Assembly (NCBI GenBank): GCA_025062175.1
Contig: JANXAX010000131.1
Coordinates: forward strand, 1 to 7,124
Reading direction: 5' to 3'
Source: Anaerolineae bacterium
GTDB lineage: Bacteria > Chloroflexota > Anaerolineae > 4572-78 > NAK82
Length of the DNA stretch: 7,124 nt
This document shows, piece after piece, positions 6,365-7,124 of the stretch (the stretch's first letter is position 1; each line of letters starts with the position of its first letter). The notes under the pieces were generated by a model. That model had not been told where the DNA came from, did no database searches, and worked only from the letters and a program-made list of their open reading frames with translations. The position numbers were made by a program, and so were the translations under genes.

Positions 6365-7063
6365 ATGAAAGTCACGCTTAAGATTCGCCGCTTTAACCCA
6401 GAGAAGGATCATGCTCCCTGGTGGGGGCACTACGAAGTGGAATGTGAACCTACCGACCGTGTGTTAGACGCTTTGAACCAGGTTAAGTGGTATCAGGACG
6501 GTTCATTGACCTACCGGCGTTCGTGTGCGCATGGCATCTGCGGCTCGGATGCGATGCGCATCAACGGGCGCAACCGCTTAGCATGCAAGACGCTCATTCA
6601 GGAGCTGAGAAGTCCGATCACGATCGAACCGCTGTTGGGTCTGCCGGTCATCAAGGATCTGGTGGTGGATATGACACCTTTCATGGAACATTACCGTTCC
6701 ATTCTGCCCTATCTGCTCAATGAAGATCCTCCCCCGGCGGACGAGCGATTGCAAAGTGCAACCCAGCGTGAGCGCTTTGACGATACCACTAAGTGTATTC
6801 TGTGCGCCGCCTGCACTACCGCATGCCCGATCTTTTGGGCACGGCCGGACTACGTTGGCCCGGCGGCGATCGTCCAGGCCCATCGTTTCATCTTCGACAG
6901 CCGCGATCAGGCGGCCGAAGAGCGGCTGCGCATCCTCGACTCTTCCTCGGGGGTGTGGCGCTGCCGCGGCATTTATAACTGCACCGAGGCATGTCCGCGC
7001 GCAATTCAAGTGACGCAGGCGATCGCCGAGATCAAGCGTGAGATCCTGAGGCGCCGCCGATAG
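6365..7063 (+). CDS. sdhB: Succinate dehydrogenase iron-sulfur subunit
   Basis: Electron-transfer subunit of complex II, linking SdhA's FAD to quinone at the SdhCD interface. It has 232 residues, usual for SdhB. The [2Fe-2S] domain has C54, C59, D62 and C74 in SCAHGICGSD...LAC; Asp as third ligand is as in E. coli SdhB (Asp63), where many others have Cys. The ferredoxin-like domain has C144, C147, C150 and C210 for [4Fe-4S], and C154, C200 and C206 for [3Fe-4S]. By position, E. coli quinone-site Trp164 is Ala159 here and His207 is Arg201, while Pro160, Trp163 and Ile209 are kept (P155, W158, I203). The tail CPRAIQVTQAI differs from proteobacterial CPKGLNP. The start ATG 6365 has GAGG at 6350-6353 (11-base spacer) or GGGA at 6357-6360 (4-base spacer), neither ideal. 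It is 52 bases after sdhA with no sign of a terminator between, so it is likely the last gene of the operon. Confidence 0.95.
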   Translation: MKVTLKIRRFNPEKDHAPWWGHYEVECEPTDRVLDALNQVKWYQDGSLTYRRSCAHGICGSDAMRINGRNRLACKTLIQELRSPITIEPLLGLPVIKDLVVDMTPFMEHYRSILPYLLNEDPPPADERLQSATQRERFDDTTKCILCAACTTACPIFWARPDYVGPAAIVQAHRFIFDSRDQAAEERLRILDSSSGVWRCRGIYNCTEACPRAIQVTQAIAEIKREILRRRR

Positions 7064-7076
7064 ACTGCGGTCGACC

Positions 7077-7121
7077 TGCCTGGCCCTTTATCAGGCCACC
7101 CGTTCCCGAGCGGTCCAGGCA
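7077..7121. terminator. Possible hairpin after the sdh operon
   Basis: TGCCTGG (7077-7083) pairs perfectly with CCAGGCA (7115-7121); extending inward to 10 bases adds one mismatch (TGCCTGGCCC with GGTCCAGGCA). A smaller hairpin, TGGCC (7081-7085) with GGCCA (7094-7098), overlaps the left arm and competes with it. The structure begins 13 bases after the sdhB stop, as expected for an operon end. No T-run is visible before the window ends at 7124, so termination is not proven. Confidence 0.35.
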
Positions 7122-7124
7122 ATT

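Noticed and set aside
7064..7124. A tRNA gene in the GC-rich tail
   Set aside because: There is no GTTCRANNC T-loop and no cloverleaf arms of the right sizes; only the inverted repeat is present.

Overview
The window looks like a piece of a Chloroflexota (Anaerolineae-like) chromosome. It is GC-rich and all seven genes lie on the + strand. It carries a two-actin-domain MutL-family protein of the long form I associate with Chloroflexota, and a Thr/Pro-rich surface stalk protein of a kind common in that phylum. The assignment rests on recognising protein families by eye, not on a database search.

Left part (1-3444): three tightly packed genes that appear to form one transcription unit. First is a MutL-like ASKHA ATPase, cut by the left edge of the window. 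Next, 26 bases later from the preferred start, is a protein of about 389 residues with repeated barrel-sandwich (biotinyl/lipoyl-like) signatures and no recognised function. Last is a 156-residue protein with an N-terminal membrane anchor, a Thr-Pro stalk and a C-terminal TPETG + hydrophobic + Arg tail resembling a sortase signal. No glutamate mutase or other B12-dependent mutase subunit is in the window, so the role of the MutL-like protein is open. This trio is the least explained part of the window.

Middle (3445-3642): a 198-base gap with a long-range inverted repeat, a good sigma70-type promoter (TATAAT with a 4/6 -35 box at 17-base spacing) and an untranslated leader of about 100 bases ending in a strong Shine-Dalgarno. 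This is the control region of the second operon.

Right part (3643-7063): a complete sdhCDAB operon for succinate:quinone oxidoreductase (complex II). It encodes two three-helix membrane anchors (SdhC, SdhD), the covalent-FAD flavoprotein (SdhA) and the three-cluster iron-sulfur subunit (SdhB). Electrons would pass from succinate through FAD, [2Fe-2S], [4Fe-4S] and [3Fe-4S] to membrane quinone. The E. coli-type heme His, Asp and Tyr positions are kept in the anchors, but the SdhB quinone-site Trp164 and His207 equivalents are changed, which may reflect menaquinone use. The last 61 bases hold an imperfect inverted repeat that could end the operon.
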